A stretch of DNA of 64,000 nt. It comes from Roseimarinus sediminis (GTDB lineage Bacteria > Bacteroidota > Bacteroidia > Bacteroidales > Prolixibacteraceae). How positions within the stretch are numbered: the first letter of the stretch is position 1; each line of letters begins with the position of its first letter. Below are positions 27,259 to 36,975 of the stretch, piece by piece. The position numbers were made by a program, and so were the translations under genes. Location: assembly GCF_050433125.1 (NCBI RefSeq), contig NZ_JBNPXV010000003.1, forward strand, positions 248,001 to 312,000, written 5' to 3'. The notes beneath the pieces were generated by a model, which made no database searches, had not been told where the DNA came from, and saw only the letters and a program-made list of their open reading frames with translations.

Positions 27259-28496
27259 AGAAATTAATAACTATAATAATCATTCTCATTTCAGGAATAA
27301 GTGCTGTGAAGGCACAAACACTGGACAGCTACCTTGAAATGGCGGCCAAAAATAACCCGGGCTTGCAAGCCAAATACAAGGAATTTGAGGCAGCTATGCA
27401 GAAAATTCCGCAGGTAAACGCACTGCCCGATCCATCGTTCTCTTTCGGCTACTTCCTTTCACCGGTCGAAACGCGGGTTGGACCGCAACGTGCTAAATTT
27501 TCGCTCAGTCAGCTATTTCCATGGTTTGGAACGCTGAAGGCAAAAGGAGATGCTGCAGCTTTAATGGCTGAGGCAAAATACCAGTCATTTCTGGAAGCCC
27601 GGAACAAGTTGTATTTTGATGTGTCTGCCGCTTATTACCCGTTGTACGAATTACAACAGATGCAGGAAATCGAGCGGAAAAACATCAAAATCCTGGAATC
27701 GTATAAAACCATTGCCACCGGGAAATTCGGGAACGGTGCTGCTCCCATGGTCGATGTGCTGCGCGTGGATATCATGTTGAAAGACGCGCAAACCAACCTC
27801 GAAATTCTGAATAAAAAGGAACTCGCGCTGGTTTCCAGATTCAACAACCTGTTAAACCGGAGTGTGGAGTTGGATGTGATTGTGCCCGACACTCTGTTGA
27901 CTGATTTTGAAATCAGCAGTTCAAAAGATTCGCTGCTGACAAAAAATCCAATGCTTGCCGCGCTGGAACTAAAAACCAGGGCAAGTAAAGTTAACGAAAT
28001 AGTTGCCCAAAAACAGGGACTGCCAAATATTGGCGTTGGTTTGGATTACGTAGTTGTTGGAGAACCTTTAGGCATGTCGGTTGCCGATGCAGGCAAAGAT
28101 GTGCTGATGCCGATGGTTTCTCTAAGCATTCCTCTTTTTCGCAAAAAATACGATGCAGCCAAAAAAGAAGCACAGTTCATGCAGGAAAGTTACTTGCTGC
28201 AGAAAGAGAATGCGCTCAATTCACTCTCTTCGGAATTCGACCGGACACTGTTCGAAATTTCACAACAACTTGATTTACTGGAATTGTATCGGGAGCAGAT
28301 TGCCACAACGCAACAATCGCTCAACCTGCTGTTTAGTTCGTATGGCAACTCAGGTAAAGCGTTCGAAGAAGTACTGCGCATGCAACAAAAACTGCTTCAA
28401 TACGAAAAACTGATGGCTAAAGCCACAGTCGAATATCACACGGCAATGGCCAGATTGGATTATATAACTGCAAAAAATACAAACAATGAACAATAA
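27255..28496 (+). CDS. TolC-family outer-membrane efflux protein (CusC-like)
   Basis: Outer-membrane duct of the tripartite metal pump, 413 residues. Signal peptide 1-20 (ending SAVKAQ), then two repeats of long amphipathic helices and strands: YLEMAAKNNPGLQAKYKE with LPDPSFSFGYF in the first half, and KTRASKVNEIVAQKQGLPNIGVGLDY with MPMVSLSIPLFRKKYDAAKKEA in the second. It starts inside the last codons of the pump gene (atga overlap), and its own end overlaps the adaptor gene by 11 bases. Confidence 0.9.
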   Translation: MKKLITIIIILISGISAVKAQTLDSYLEMAAKNNPGLQAKYKEFEAAMQKIPQVNALPDPSFSFGYFLSPVETRVGPQRAKFSLSQLFPWFGTLKAKGDAAALMAEAKYQSFLEARNKLYFDVSAAYYPLYELQQMQEIERKNIKILESYKTIATGKFGNGAAPMVDVLRVDIMLKDAQTNLEILNKKELALVSRFNNLLNRSVELDVIVPDTLLTDFEISSSKDSLLTKNPMLAALELKTRASKVNEIVAQKQGLPNIGVGLDYVVVGEPLGMSVADAGKDVLMPMVSLSIPLFRKKYDAAKKEAQFMQESYLLQKENALNSLSSEFDRTLFEISQQLDLLELYREQIATTQQSLNLLFSSYGNSGKAFEEVLRMQQKLLQYEKLMAKATVEYHTAMARLDYITAKNTNNEQ

Positions 28497-30258
28497 AAAA
28501 ACAATTATCACAGCAATTGTCACCCTGGTTGTTGGATTACTATTGGGATGGCTGATTTTCGGCGGTTCGGAAGCTGAACCTGCAGACGAACACCTGCACG
28601 ATACCGAAGTGGCGGAAGAAACTACGTGGACCTGCTCCATGCACCCGCAGATTCGCCAGTCAGAACCTGGCGACTGCCCTATTTGCGGAATGGATTTGAT
28701 TCCGCTGGAAAATGAAAATAATGATGAAGGTCTCGATCCAAACGCTATCAGTATGTCGCCGACAGCCATGCAACTGGCAAATATACAAACGGCAATTGTG
28801 GGGAATATGGATTCGGTAAAAAAGGTCAGGCTTAACGGAAAAGTGCAGTCCGACGAACGGTTAGTTTACTCGCAGTCGTCGCACATTCCCGGCAGGATAG
28901 AAAACCTGATGGTAAATTTTACGGGAGAATATGTACAAAAAGGACAAGTAATCGCTTCAATTTACTCACCCGATTTGGTGACCGCGCAGGAAGAGCTGTT
29001 TGAAGCCCAAAATATCGGGGAATCGCAGCCTGCACTATTCCGTGCAGCCCAAGAGAAATTGAAAAACTGGAAACTCACAGAAGAACAAATTCAGCAAATA
29101 CTGGAATCGGGGGCTGTACAGGAAAACTTTGAAATTCGTGCCGATGTATCAGGTTACGTTGCAGAAAAAATAGTGAACACCGGCGATTATATCAGCCGTG
29201 GCCAGGCAATCTATAAAATTGCCGATTTAACGCGTGTATGGATTTTGTTTGATGTATATGAATCGGATATGCCGTGGGTTAATCAGGGCGAAAAAGTTGC
29301 ATTTACCATTGCTTCTTTGCCCGGAAAAACCTTCGAAGGTGAAATCTCTTTCATCGACCCGGTGATTGATCCAAAAACCCGGGTGGCAAAAGCCCGGGTG
29401 GTAGTGGCAAATCCAAACCTGGCATTAAAACCCGAAATGTTTGCATCGGGAGTGGCTGAGGCCCAATTATCCGGCGACAATGAAGCCCTTGTTGTGCCTA
29501 AATCGGCCGTAATGTGGACAGGCAAACGCTCGGTGGTTTACATCAAATCGAGTTCCGAACAAGGTGTTAATTTTATAATGCGTGAAGTGACTTTAGGACC
29601 TGCTTTGGGCGAAAGCTATGTTATTGAAAGCGGATTGATGGAGGGAGAAGAAATCGCGGTAAACGGAACCTTCAGCATCGATGCTGCCGCGCAGCTGGCC
29701 GGCAAACCAAGCATGATGCAGCGCCCCGAAAGCAAAACTATGGAAGTACCACAGCTATTCCGCCAACAAATTACAGAAGTAGCCAGGGCTTACTTCAACA
29801 TCAAGAATGCACTGGTTAACGACGACCCGGAAACAGCTCAAAAAGCAGCCGGAAAAGTTTCGACAACGATCGAAAATGTGAACATGCAACAGCTCGAAGA
29901 AGAAGCCCATCAACGCTGGATGCCCCTGCAGAAAAAGCTGAAGGGAGCTTCTGCAATGATTTCAGCAAACGCTGACATTGAAAAACAGCGGGAGCATTTC
30001 AATACCTTGTCCGATGCCATGCTGGAAACCACCGAATCGTTCGGTCTTGAAATCGACAAAACCTACCGGCAGTTCTGTCCTATGGCTTTTGACGATAAAG
30101 GTGCCTTTTGGCTTAGTGAATCCGAAGAAGTATTGAATCCCTATTTTGGTGATATGATGCTTCGTTGTGGCGAAGTAAAGCAAACCTACCATAAAGGACA
30201 AGCAACTTATTTGAAAGACGATTCAGCCACACAACAAGCTGGATCGCATCATCATTAA
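28486..30258 (+). CDS. Periplasmic adaptor (CusB-like) with heavy-metal-binding domain and DUF3347
   Basis: 590-residue membrane-fusion protein linking pump and outer-membrane duct. An N-terminal hydrophobic anchor (residues 6-26) is followed by a YHS/HMBD-type metal-binding module: TCSMHP with Cys50, and CPICGMDLIP with Cys64 and Cys67. Then come the adaptor barrel-sandwich, alpha hairpin and beta-barrel domains (RIENLMVNFTGEYVQKGQ, SPDLVTAQEELFEA, VWILFDVYESDMPWV). The C-terminal part from about 420 resembles DUF3347 (ITEVARAYFNIKNALVNDD), and the protein ends in a His-rich GSHHH. Both extra modules are typical of Cu/Ag or divalent-metal CusB fusions. Confidence 0.92.
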   Translation: MNNKKTIITAIVTLVVGLLLGWLIFGGSEAEPADEHLHDTEVAEETTWTCSMHPQIRQSEPGDCPICGMDLIPLENENNDEGLDPNAISMSPTAMQLANIQTAIVGNMDSVKKVRLNGKVQSDERLVYSQSSHIPGRIENLMVNFTGEYVQKGQVIASIYSPDLVTAQEELFEAQNIGESQPALFRAAQEKLKNWKLTEEQIQQILESGAVQENFEIRADVSGYVAEKIVNTGDYISRGQAIYKIADLTRVWILFDVYESDMPWVNQGEKVAFTIASLPGKTFEGEISFIDPVIDPKTRVAKARVVVANPNLALKPEMFASGVAEAQLSGDNEALVVPKSAVMWTGKRSVVYIKSSSEQGVNFIMREVTLGPALGESYVIESGLMEGEEIAVNGTFSIDAAAQLAGKPSMMQRPESKTMEVPQLFRQQITEVARAYFNIKNALVNDDPETAQKAAGKVSTTIENVNMQQLEEEAHQRWMPLQKKLKGASAMISANADIEKQREHFNTLSDAMLETTESFGLEIDKTYRQFCPMAFDDKGAFWLSESEEVLNPYFGDMMLRCGEVKQTYHKGQATYLKDDSATQQAGSHHH

Positions 30259-30286
30259 TCCTAATACTCATTAAAATTACATCAAT

Positions 30287-30661
30287 ATGAAAACAAAAAT
30301 CTTAAGTTTAGTAAGTGTGTTCCTTTTAGGAACAAGTATGGTATTTGCACAGGCAAAAACTGAGAAATTTGAAGTGAAAGGAAATTGTGGTATGTGCGAA
30401 AAACGCATCGAAAAAGCTGCCAAAACAGTCGAAGGTGTCAGTCTTGCCGACTGGAACAAAGAAAACAAAATGCTTGAGCTAAGCTTTGATGAATCGAAAA
30501 CCACCTTACACAAAGTACAAATGGTAATTGCCAAGGCAGGCCACGATACCCCCATGCACAAAGCCAAAGATGAAGTTTACAACAAACTTCCCGACTGCTG
30601 CAAATATGATCGCAGCGAAACTAAAAAGGAAATGAAAGGTCATGAAGGCCACAAGCATTAA
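30287..30661 (+). CDS. Secreted heavy-metal-associated (HMA) domain protein
   Basis: 124 residues. Signal peptide (residues 1-21, ending VFAQ), then one HMA ferredoxin-like domain with the metal-binding CxxC in GNCGMCEKRIEKAA (Cys34, Cys37). A C-terminal tail adds CC and a His-rich end (KGHEGHKH). It probably carries Cu(I) or a similar ion to the pump in the periplasm. Last gene of the first efflux operon, closed by a terminator at 30669-30701. Confidence 0.9.
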   Translation: MKTKILSLVSVFLLGTSMVFAQAKTEKFEVKGNCGMCEKRIEKAAKTVEGVSLADWNKENKMLELSFDESKTTLHKVQMVIAKAGHDTPMHKAKDEVYNKLPDCCKYDRSETKKEMKGHEGHKH

Positions 30662-30668
30662 TTAAAAG

Positions 30669-30701
30669 AAAGGCTGTCTGAGACAAGGCAGCCTTTTTTT
30701 T
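30669..30701 (+). terminator. Intrinsic terminator of the first efflux operon
   Basis: aaggctg and cagcctt arms (30669-30675 and about 30688-30694) around a purine-rich loop, followed by a run of T's. Confidence 0.85.
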
Positions 30702-30734
30702 CTGCTGAAAAAACCCAGACATCATTTTTTACCC

Positions 30735-31655
30735 TTAAAACTTATAATTAACAAGCACTTTCCCCTGCTCGTCCCTTACTATAGCAATGCATAACGCATC
30801 GGTTTTTTTAAACGGCAGGATCCAGCGATGTGCGTCACCATTTAAAGGATAGTTGGCCAGCTTTTGTCCATTCAGCTTAAATACTTCCACTTTCGAAAGT
30901 TTGCCCCCATAGGCATTTCGGTTTATAGTCAGCGAATTACTTACACCGCTATAGGATAGCGTGACCAATCTCACTTCAGTATTTTCTTCAACCCTGTTAA
31001 TGCTCTTGCTTGCCTGGCAATCGTTGTAATTTTCATTGAGATAAATCGTTTCACCATTATGTTCGAAACAAACAAACTCCCAAAAATGCTGACCACAGGT
31101 AGGCACATTCGTCACCGCAGTCAATAAACCATCTTTCACTCCGCCGATCCCCTCAATCCAGTATTCAAATTCATGATAATACCCTCGTGACTGTTTCACC
31201 TTGTATCGTTTACGGTAGCTTTCACCAATCAGCACCGAATCAATTTCAATAATTACAGAAAAATCGTAAGAGAAATCGGTGTGAAAAACGGTATCACCAG
31301 CTTCTGTATTGAAATCGTAAAGCAGTACTTCCTGTTCATTGTATTCATTGAATAAAAAACCTCCACCACAATAAAACACTTTTTTTCCTTCTTCTCTTAA
31401 CAAACCCCAAAACACTTCACTTTGCTGCCCGGCAGACGGAAAACCAGAATAAAGCTTCAAATAGTTGATTCCCTGGCAAGTTGAATCACCATCGAGATAA
31501 AATCTTGCGACATAAGGAACTGGTTCTTCTTCCTGGCAGGTCGATTTGATAAAAATATTCCAGTTTGCATTTTCGGTCGGAAAAGCGGTGTACTCCTGAG
31601 CCAAAGCAGTTGTAAGTATCAAAAAAGCAAACAGTGAAAGCTGAATTCTTTTCAT
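30735..31655 (-). CDS. Secreted protein of unknown function with a T9SS-like C-terminus
   Basis: 306 residues. Signal peptide 1-19 (ending TTALAQ). The central part has no domain I recognise; it contains several short beta-type stretches and cysteines (CGGGFLF, NVPTCGQHFWEFVCFEHNG). The last ~80 residues look like a type IX secretion sorting module (VEVFKLNGQKLANYPL, HRWILPF, ending VNYKF). It is transcribed against the two efflux operons on either side and nothing ties it to them. Confidence 0.7.
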   Translation of the reverse strand: MKRIQLSLFAFLILTTALAQEYTAFPTENANWNIFIKSTCQEEEPVPYVARFYLDGDSTCQGINYLKLYSGFPSAGQQSEVFWGLLREEGKKVFYCGGGFLFNEYNEQEVLLYDFNTEAGDTVFHTDFSYDFSVIIEIDSVLIGESYRKRYKVKQSRGYYHEFEYWIEGIGGVKDGLLTAVTNVPTCGQHFWEFVCFEHNGETIYLNENYNDCQASKSINRVEENTEVRLVTLSYSGVSNSLTINRNAYGGKLSKVEVFKLNGQKLANYPLNGDAHRWILPFKKTDALCIAIVRDEQGKVLVNYKF

Positions 31656-31784
31656 GGCTTTTGATATTAGTTGATTGAATTTGGGTTCTTTGGATCAAAT
31701 CTAACAAGTTATCGCCACATAAAAAACATAAAACTCACAAAATTATCTACTTACATAACTGCTTTAAAAATTCATTCAATTCAT

Positions 31785-31792
31785 TATATTTG
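31785..31792 (+). promoter_or_regulatory. TATATTTG promoter element of the second efflux operon
   Basis: Exact TAnnTTTG match ending six bases before the ATG at 31799. As at the first operon, transcription would begin at or next to the start codon, giving a leaderless message. A TTTA at 31763-31766 is a weak -33 candidate. Confidence 0.5.
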
Positions 31793-31798
31793 TGTCCG

Positions 31799-32215
31799 AT
31801 GCTCAGGAAAAAAGCAGCCATATTGTTTCTTTTAATCGCCAACTCAGTGATATTGGCACATGCTTTCGTACCCCATCATCATCACTACGAAAAAGTATGT
31901 ATCGTCACTTCAAACAGTGAATGCGAAGATGAGAACCACCAGAATCACCACAGCGATCATCAAAAAGGACATGACCATCATAAAGGAGAAGAAGCATGCT
32001 TGTTGAAAAAAGCATCCGCCATTTTGTCTAATTCTGGTGTTGATAGAAATAATTTTCTTTCGCTTATTCTAATCGATTTACCAGACGAACACGCTGTTCT
32101 ACCTCAACAAAATCTGATTCCGGAGTTTTTAAAGCACAACTATGAATCTGTAACGCCATTCTACTCAAATAAGTGCGTCAAATCGTTTGGCCTACGTGCC
32201 CCTCCCGTCGCCTAA
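31799..32215 (+). CDS. His-rich exported metal-binding protein (DUF6769-like)
   Basis: 138 residues. After a signal peptide (MLRKKAAILFLLIANSVILAHA) comes PHHHHYEK, then a His/Glu cluster around residues 47-64 (HQNHHSDHQKGHDHHKGE) and a C-terminal GLRAPPVA. The clusters point to Zn, Ni or Co binding in the periplasm, in contrast to the Cys/Met theme of the first operon. It is the first gene of the second efflux operon. The ATG was chosen over a TTG nine bases upstream, which would overlap the promoter element. Confidence 0.75.
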   Translation: MLRKKAAILFLLIANSVILAHAFVPHHHHYEKVCIVTSNSECEDENHQNHHSDHQKGHDHHKGEEACLLKKASAILSNSGVDRNNFLSLILIDLPDEHAVLPQQNLIPEFLKHNYESVTPFYSNKCVKSFGLRAPPVA

Positions 32216-32326
32216 ATTCAACTTCCAACATTTTACTGTTCAGGCATAAATGGCAGCCACCGATAATTTGCAGAGCTCCCTTATATGCTGATAAATCGTT
32301 TTTCACTACATTAAAAAATACGAACA

Positions 32327-33862
32327 ATGAGATTTCAATATTTCTACGTTGCAGTACTTGCATTTTTACTGGTGCAATGCAACAAACAATACGTGCATGA
32401 TGGTCATGAAGAAGAAAGCACTATCCTTACAGAGGGAAATGAGCATGAGCATGATGAAGAATCTATACAAATTACTTTCTACAGCAAAAAATTCGAAGTA
32501 TTTGCCGAAGCAAAAGCTTTTATGGAGGGCCAGCCTTCCTACATTCTTGCACATTTTACGCATCTTGAGAACTTCAAACCACTAACAAATGGAGAAGTTT
32601 CTGCAAAGTTGCTAGTGGAAGGAAATGTAGTATCGCAAACGGTAACTTCACCAATTAGGCCGGGCATTTACGAATTTGACATTAAACCCGAAACACCGGG
32701 CCATGGCCAGCTAATTTTTACCATCGACACCAGCCAAATCGTTGCTGAAGTTTTCGTGAATGAGCACCAGCATGACAGTGTTGCGCTTCATGAACATGCT
32801 GAAGAAGAACACACAGTTTCACAGGGAGATGTTGTGTTTACCAAAGAGCAATCGTGGAAAGTTGAATTTGCAACTGCCCTTCCATATTATGAACCCTTTG
32901 GACCGGTTATCAAAACTTCCGGTAAAGTCATGCCTGCTCCCGACGATCAGCTTATTATAGCAGCCAAAACAAACGGGTTTGCAAGTATTAAACGGCAACA
33001 ATTAATGACTTCGGGAACTGAAGTAACTACAATGCAGGTAGTAATGAACATTGCTGGAAACAACCTGGCCGAAAATAATGCCAGTGTGCGCTATGAAACA
33101 GCCAAAAACAATTTCGAAAAAGAAAGTAAAAACTATGAGCGAATAAAGTCTCTTGCAAATCAGCAAATCGTTTCAGAAAAAGAACTTTTGGCCGCAAAGA
33201 CCAGTTTTCAAAATGCAAAAATTTTGTTTGAAAACCTGAACTCAAATTTCAACAATGAGGGGCAACAGGTCATTGCGCCAGTCACTGGTACAATCAACCA
33301 GGTGATGGTTGAGAACGGACAATATGTTGAAGCCGGTCAGCCCTTGTTTTCGATACTCAAAAACAAACGACTGCTAATAAGGGTCGATATACAACCCAAG
33401 TATGCCTCGGTCATCGGTTCTTTTAACGATGCCATCATTCGAAACGTGCAAAACAACAAGACTTATACTTTAAACCAATTAAATGGCACGGTGGTTTCGC
33501 ATGGTCGTTCAATAAACACCGAGAATTTTCTCCTTCCTGTATATCTTGAAGTGGATGCCCAAAGCGATCTGATTTCCGGAAGTTTTACCGAAGTCTATCT
33601 GAAAAGTAAGAACGAGCATCCTGTTATCAGCATTCCCAATACATCTATTTTAGAAGAATACGATCATTTTTATGTTTACGTGCAGAAGACACCTGAACTT
33701 TTCGAGAAGCGCGCCATCACACCCGGCAGCACCGATGGAATCAAAACTTCCATTATCAGCGGCATCGAATCCCACGAACGAGTAGTCACCAAAGGAGCTT
33801 ATCTTTTAAAACTTTCTCAATCGACAGGTACGCTTGATGCACATTCTGGTCACGTTCATTAA
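32327..33862 (+). CDS. RND periplasmic adaptor, lipoprotein (CzcB/CusB-like)
   Basis: 511 residues. Lipoprotein signal with lipobox Cys (FLLVQCNKQ), a His/Glu-rich linker (HDGHEEES, NEHEHDEES), an N-terminal beta domain about 45-145, a second His-rich stretch near 148-165, then the adaptor core with APVTGTINQVMVENGQYVEAGQPLF as the lipoyl-like half-motif and VYLKSKNEHPVISIPNTSI in the membrane-proximal part. The His stretches probably gather divalent cations. It couples the pump at 33874 to the TolC protein at 36972. Confidence 0.9.
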   Translation: MRFQYFYVAVLAFLLVQCNKQYVHDGHEEESTILTEGNEHEHDEESIQITFYSKKFEVFAEAKAFMEGQPSYILAHFTHLENFKPLTNGEVSAKLLVEGNVVSQTVTSPIRPGIYEFDIKPETPGHGQLIFTIDTSQIVAEVFVNEHQHDSVALHEHAEEEHTVSQGDVVFTKEQSWKVEFATALPYYEPFGPVIKTSGKVMPAPDDQLIIAAKTNGFASIKRQQLMTSGTEVTTMQVVMNIAGNNLAENNASVRYETAKNNFEKESKNYERIKSLANQQIVSEKELLAAKTSFQNAKILFENLNSNFNNEGQQVIAPVTGTINQVMVENGQYVEAGQPLFSILKNKRLLIRVDIQPKYASVIGSFNDAIIRNVQNNKTYTLNQLNGTVVSHGRSINTENFLLPVYLEVDAQSDLISGSFTEVYLKSKNEHPVISIPNTSILEEYDHFYVYVQKTPELFEKRAITPGSTDGIKTSIISGIESHERVVTKGAYLLKLSQSTGTLDAHSGHVH

Positions 33863-33873
33863 AAATATAAACC

Positions 33874-36800
33874 ATGTTGGATAGGATAATAAAATTCTCA
33901 CTCAAAAATAAATACCTCATTCTAATATCAGCTGTTTTGCTGATCGTTGCCGGTGTACAAACTGCCCGTAACATGGATGTTGATGTATTTCCCGATCTCA
34001 CTGCTCCTACTGTAGTGATTATGACCGATGCACACGGCATGGCATCGGAAGAGGTTGAAAGACTGGTCACCTACCCTATTGAAACCGCCGTAAACGGAGG
34101 TACCAGTGTGCGCCGTGTCCGTTCAGCTTCTTCACAAGGTTTTTCATTCGTATGGGTCGATTTCGACTGGGGCACCGACATTTACAAAGCCCGGCAAATT
34201 GTTAGCGAGAAGCTGATAACTGTTGCATCGCAAATGCCAATCGGTGTTGGTCAACCAATTTTGGCTCCTCAGTCAAGCGTAATGGGCGAAATCCTATTTA
34301 TCGGTTTAAAATCGGATTCTACCAGCATGATGGATTTACGAACCATCGCCGAATGGAATATAAAACCATTGATACTGGCAACCAGCGGAGTATCTCAAGT
34401 CACAATTATTGGTGGTGATTTTAAGCAATACAAAGTACTGGCCGATCCGCAAAGGATGAAACACTTTGGAGTTGCTTTGCATGAGCTCACCAACACCTGC
34501 CAGGGAATAAGCCAGAATGCCACTGGAGGTGTAATACGTCAATATGGCAATGAATTCGTACTAAGAGGCATTGCCCGAACTAACAATCTGGAAGAATTGG
34601 GGAATGCCTACATTAAATCATCGGGTGGAAAACCCGTACGCGTTCGGGATGTTGCCGAAGTAGTTATTGGAAGTGCAGTTAAAATGGGCCATGCTTCTCA
34701 AAACGCCAGCCCGGCAGTAATCATTTCTGTTTCGAAACAACCCAATATTAACACGCTCAACGTCACACAAAAAATTGAAGATCAACTAAAAGAACTTCAG
34801 AAAACACTGCCGCCCGATGTACAACTTGACACCGGAATTTTCAGACAGGCCGATTTTATCAAAACTTCAGTAAACAATGTACAACAAGCGCTTATTGAAG
34901 GTGCTGTTTTTGTAGTCGTTATCCTCTTTCTATTTCTGGGAAGCTTTCGAACCACCATTATTTCACTGCTTGCTATACCACTTTCGCTATTAGGTTCGAT
35001 ATTGGTACTGAAAGCGCTCGGACTTAATATCAATACCATGAGTCTGGGTGGGATGGCAATTGCAATAGGATCGCTGGTCGATGATGCCATCATCGATGTA
35101 GAAAATGTATATAAAAGATTACGGCAAAACCACCGAAAACCTGTTAAAAAACGAAAATCTGCAATTAAGGTGGTATTTAATGCTTCAAAAGAAATCAGGG
35201 CTTCGATACTGAATGCGACCATCATCATCATTGTAGCTTTTCTTCCCCTGTTTTTTCTCTCGGGAATGGAAGGAAGGATGCTAAAACCTCTGGGAATATC
35301 CTTCATCGTGTCACTTTTTGTTTCACTTGTTGTGGCCATGACGCTAACTCCCTTGCTGGCCAAAATGCTTCTAAGCAGCGAAAAATATCTGAACAGAAAT
35401 CATCAGGAGAGATGGCTGGCCCGCCAGCTGGAAAAGGGATATATAAAATCACTTCAATGGGTTTTGCTTCATAAAAAATTAATTCTATTACCAACCATCG
35501 CATTATTCATTATTTCATTAGTCACCTTCGCATCGCTGGGTCGTAGTTTTCTTCCAGAGTTCAACGAAGGTGCTCTTACTATTTCGGTGGTAACAAAACC
35601 TGGAACTTCGCTCGAAGTCAGCAACGAACTGGGGAACTACATCGAAGAAACACTTCTGGCAATTCCTGAGGTAAAAACAACGGCACGACGAACAGGCCGT
35701 GGCGAACTTGACGAGCACTCACAAACGACCAACAGTGCCGAAATCGATGTCAACTACACACTTGATGAACGAACTCAGGAAGTTTTTTTGGCCGACGTAC
35801 GCGAAACATTGGCTCAAGTTCCCGGAATTGCAAGCACCGTAGGGCAACCACTTGGTCACCGCATCGACCACATGCTATCGGGTACCCGGGCCAATATTGC
35901 CATCAAATTATTTGGAACCAACCTGAACGAAATGTATAACATTGGAACCCAAATCAAAGCTTCAATCAGCAATATTGAAGGTTTGGTTGATGTTAATGTT
36001 GATCAGCAGGTTGATATTCCGCAGCTGCAAATCAGGGCCAGGCGCGACATGCTTGCAGCCCATAAAATTAGCATAGACCAGTTCAATGAATTTATCGATG
36101 TTGCCTTTGGTGGTGAAAAGGTGGCCGATATTTACGAAGGGCAAAAAAACTTCGATCTTGTGGTTCGGCTCAATCAAGATCATACCGAAAGTATCGAAGG
36201 CCTTCGATCGGCACTTATTACCACCGACGATGGCAAACAGGTTCCCCTCGAACAGGTAGCCGACATTGTATCGAGTTCGGGCCCGAACTCGATCAAACGA
36301 GAAAATGTACAACGTAAAATTGTCATTTCGGCCAATGTCGCCGAACGCGACCTGCGCGGCGTGGTCGAGGATATTCAGCAACAGATTGATGAAAATATCA
36401 CTTTACCCGAAGGTTACCGGATTGAATATGGCGGTCAGTTCGAAAGTGAAGCAAAAGCTTCAAGCACCCTGATGATGGCTTCCATTATTTCCATTTTATT
36501 GATCTTCTTATTACTATATCAGGAATTTAAAAATTTCAGATTGGCTGGTATTATTCTCATAAACCTTCCTCTGGCACTCATAGGGGGAGTATTTTCCATC
36601 TTTTTCAACAATGGAATTTTGAGTATACCTGCCATAATCGGTTTTATTACGCTTTTTGGAATTGCAACGCGAAATGGTATTCTCTTAATTTCAAACTACC
36701 AGCACCTGCAACAACAAAATAAATCTTTTCAAAAAGTTATCGTAAACGGATCGGCCGACAGGCTAAATGCTATCCTGATGACTGCACTCACAGCAGCACT

Positions 36801-36975
36801 GGCACTTATCCCCCTGGCCATGAAAAGCGATATGCCCGGTAATGAAATCCAAAGCCCGATGGCCAAAGTTATTTTGGGAGGTTTACTTACTTCAACATTG
36901 TTGAATATCTACATCATCCCCATTGTTTACAGCATTTATTTTAAACACTTAAATCAGAAAAAACAAACAAAATGA
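33874..36975 (+). CDS. CzcA-type heavy-metal efflux RND pump
   Basis: 1033 residues, normal length for an HME-RND pump. Signatures: MDVDVFPDLTAPTVVIMTDAHGMASEEVERLVTYP-region at 30-65, the helix-4 relay GSLVDDAIIDVENVYKRL (double Asp and Glu), MTLTPLLAKMLL, and the C-terminal GFITLFGIATRNGILLISN. The Asp pair is typical of pumps for divalent ions (Zn, Co, Ni, Cd), by family analogy. It is only distantly related to the pump at 23374, so the two systems are not a recent duplication. Overlaps the TolC gene by four bases. Confidence 0.92.
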   Translation: MLDRIIKFSLKNKYLILISAVLLIVAGVQTARNMDVDVFPDLTAPTVVIMTDAHGMASEEVERLVTYPIETAVNGGTSVRRVRSASSQGFSFVWVDFDWGTDIYKARQIVSEKLITVASQMPIGVGQPILAPQSSVMGEILFIGLKSDSTSMMDLRTIAEWNIKPLILATSGVSQVTIIGGDFKQYKVLADPQRMKHFGVALHELTNTCQGISQNATGGVIRQYGNEFVLRGIARTNNLEELGNAYIKSSGGKPVRVRDVAEVVIGSAVKMGHASQNASPAVIISVSKQPNINTLNVTQKIEDQLKELQKTLPPDVQLDTGIFRQADFIKTSVNNVQQALIEGAVFVVVILFLFLGSFRTTIISLLAIPLSLLGSILVLKALGLNINTMSLGGMAIAIGSLVDDAIIDVENVYKRLRQNHRKPVKKRKSAIKVVFNASKEIRASILNATIIIIVAFLPLFFLSGMEGRMLKPLGISFIVSLFVSLVVAMTLTPLLAKMLLSSEKYLNRNHQERWLARQLEKGYIKSLQWVLLHKKLILLPTIALFIISLVTFASLGRSFLPEFNEGALTISVVTKPGTSLEVSNELGNYIEETLLAIPEVKTTARRTGRGELDEHSQTTNSAEIDVNYTLDERTQEVFLADVRETLAQVPGIASTVGQPLGHRIDHMLSGTRANIAIKLFGTNLNEMYNIGTQIKASISNIEGLVDVNVDQQVDIPQLQIRARRDMLAAHKISIDQFNEFIDVAFGGEKVADIYEGQKNFDLVVRLNQDHTESIEGLRSALITTDDGKQVPLEQVADIVSSSGPNSIKRENVQRKIVISANVAERDLRGVVEDIQQQIDENITLPEGYRIEYGGQFESEAKASSTLMMASIISILLIFLLLYQEFKNFRLAGIILINLPLALIGGVFSIFFNNGILSIPAIIGFITLFGIATRNGILLISNYQHLQQQNKSFQKVIVNGSADRLNAILMTALTAALALIPLAMKSDMPGNEIQSPMAKVILGGLLTSTLLNIYIIPIVYSIYFKHLNQKKQTK

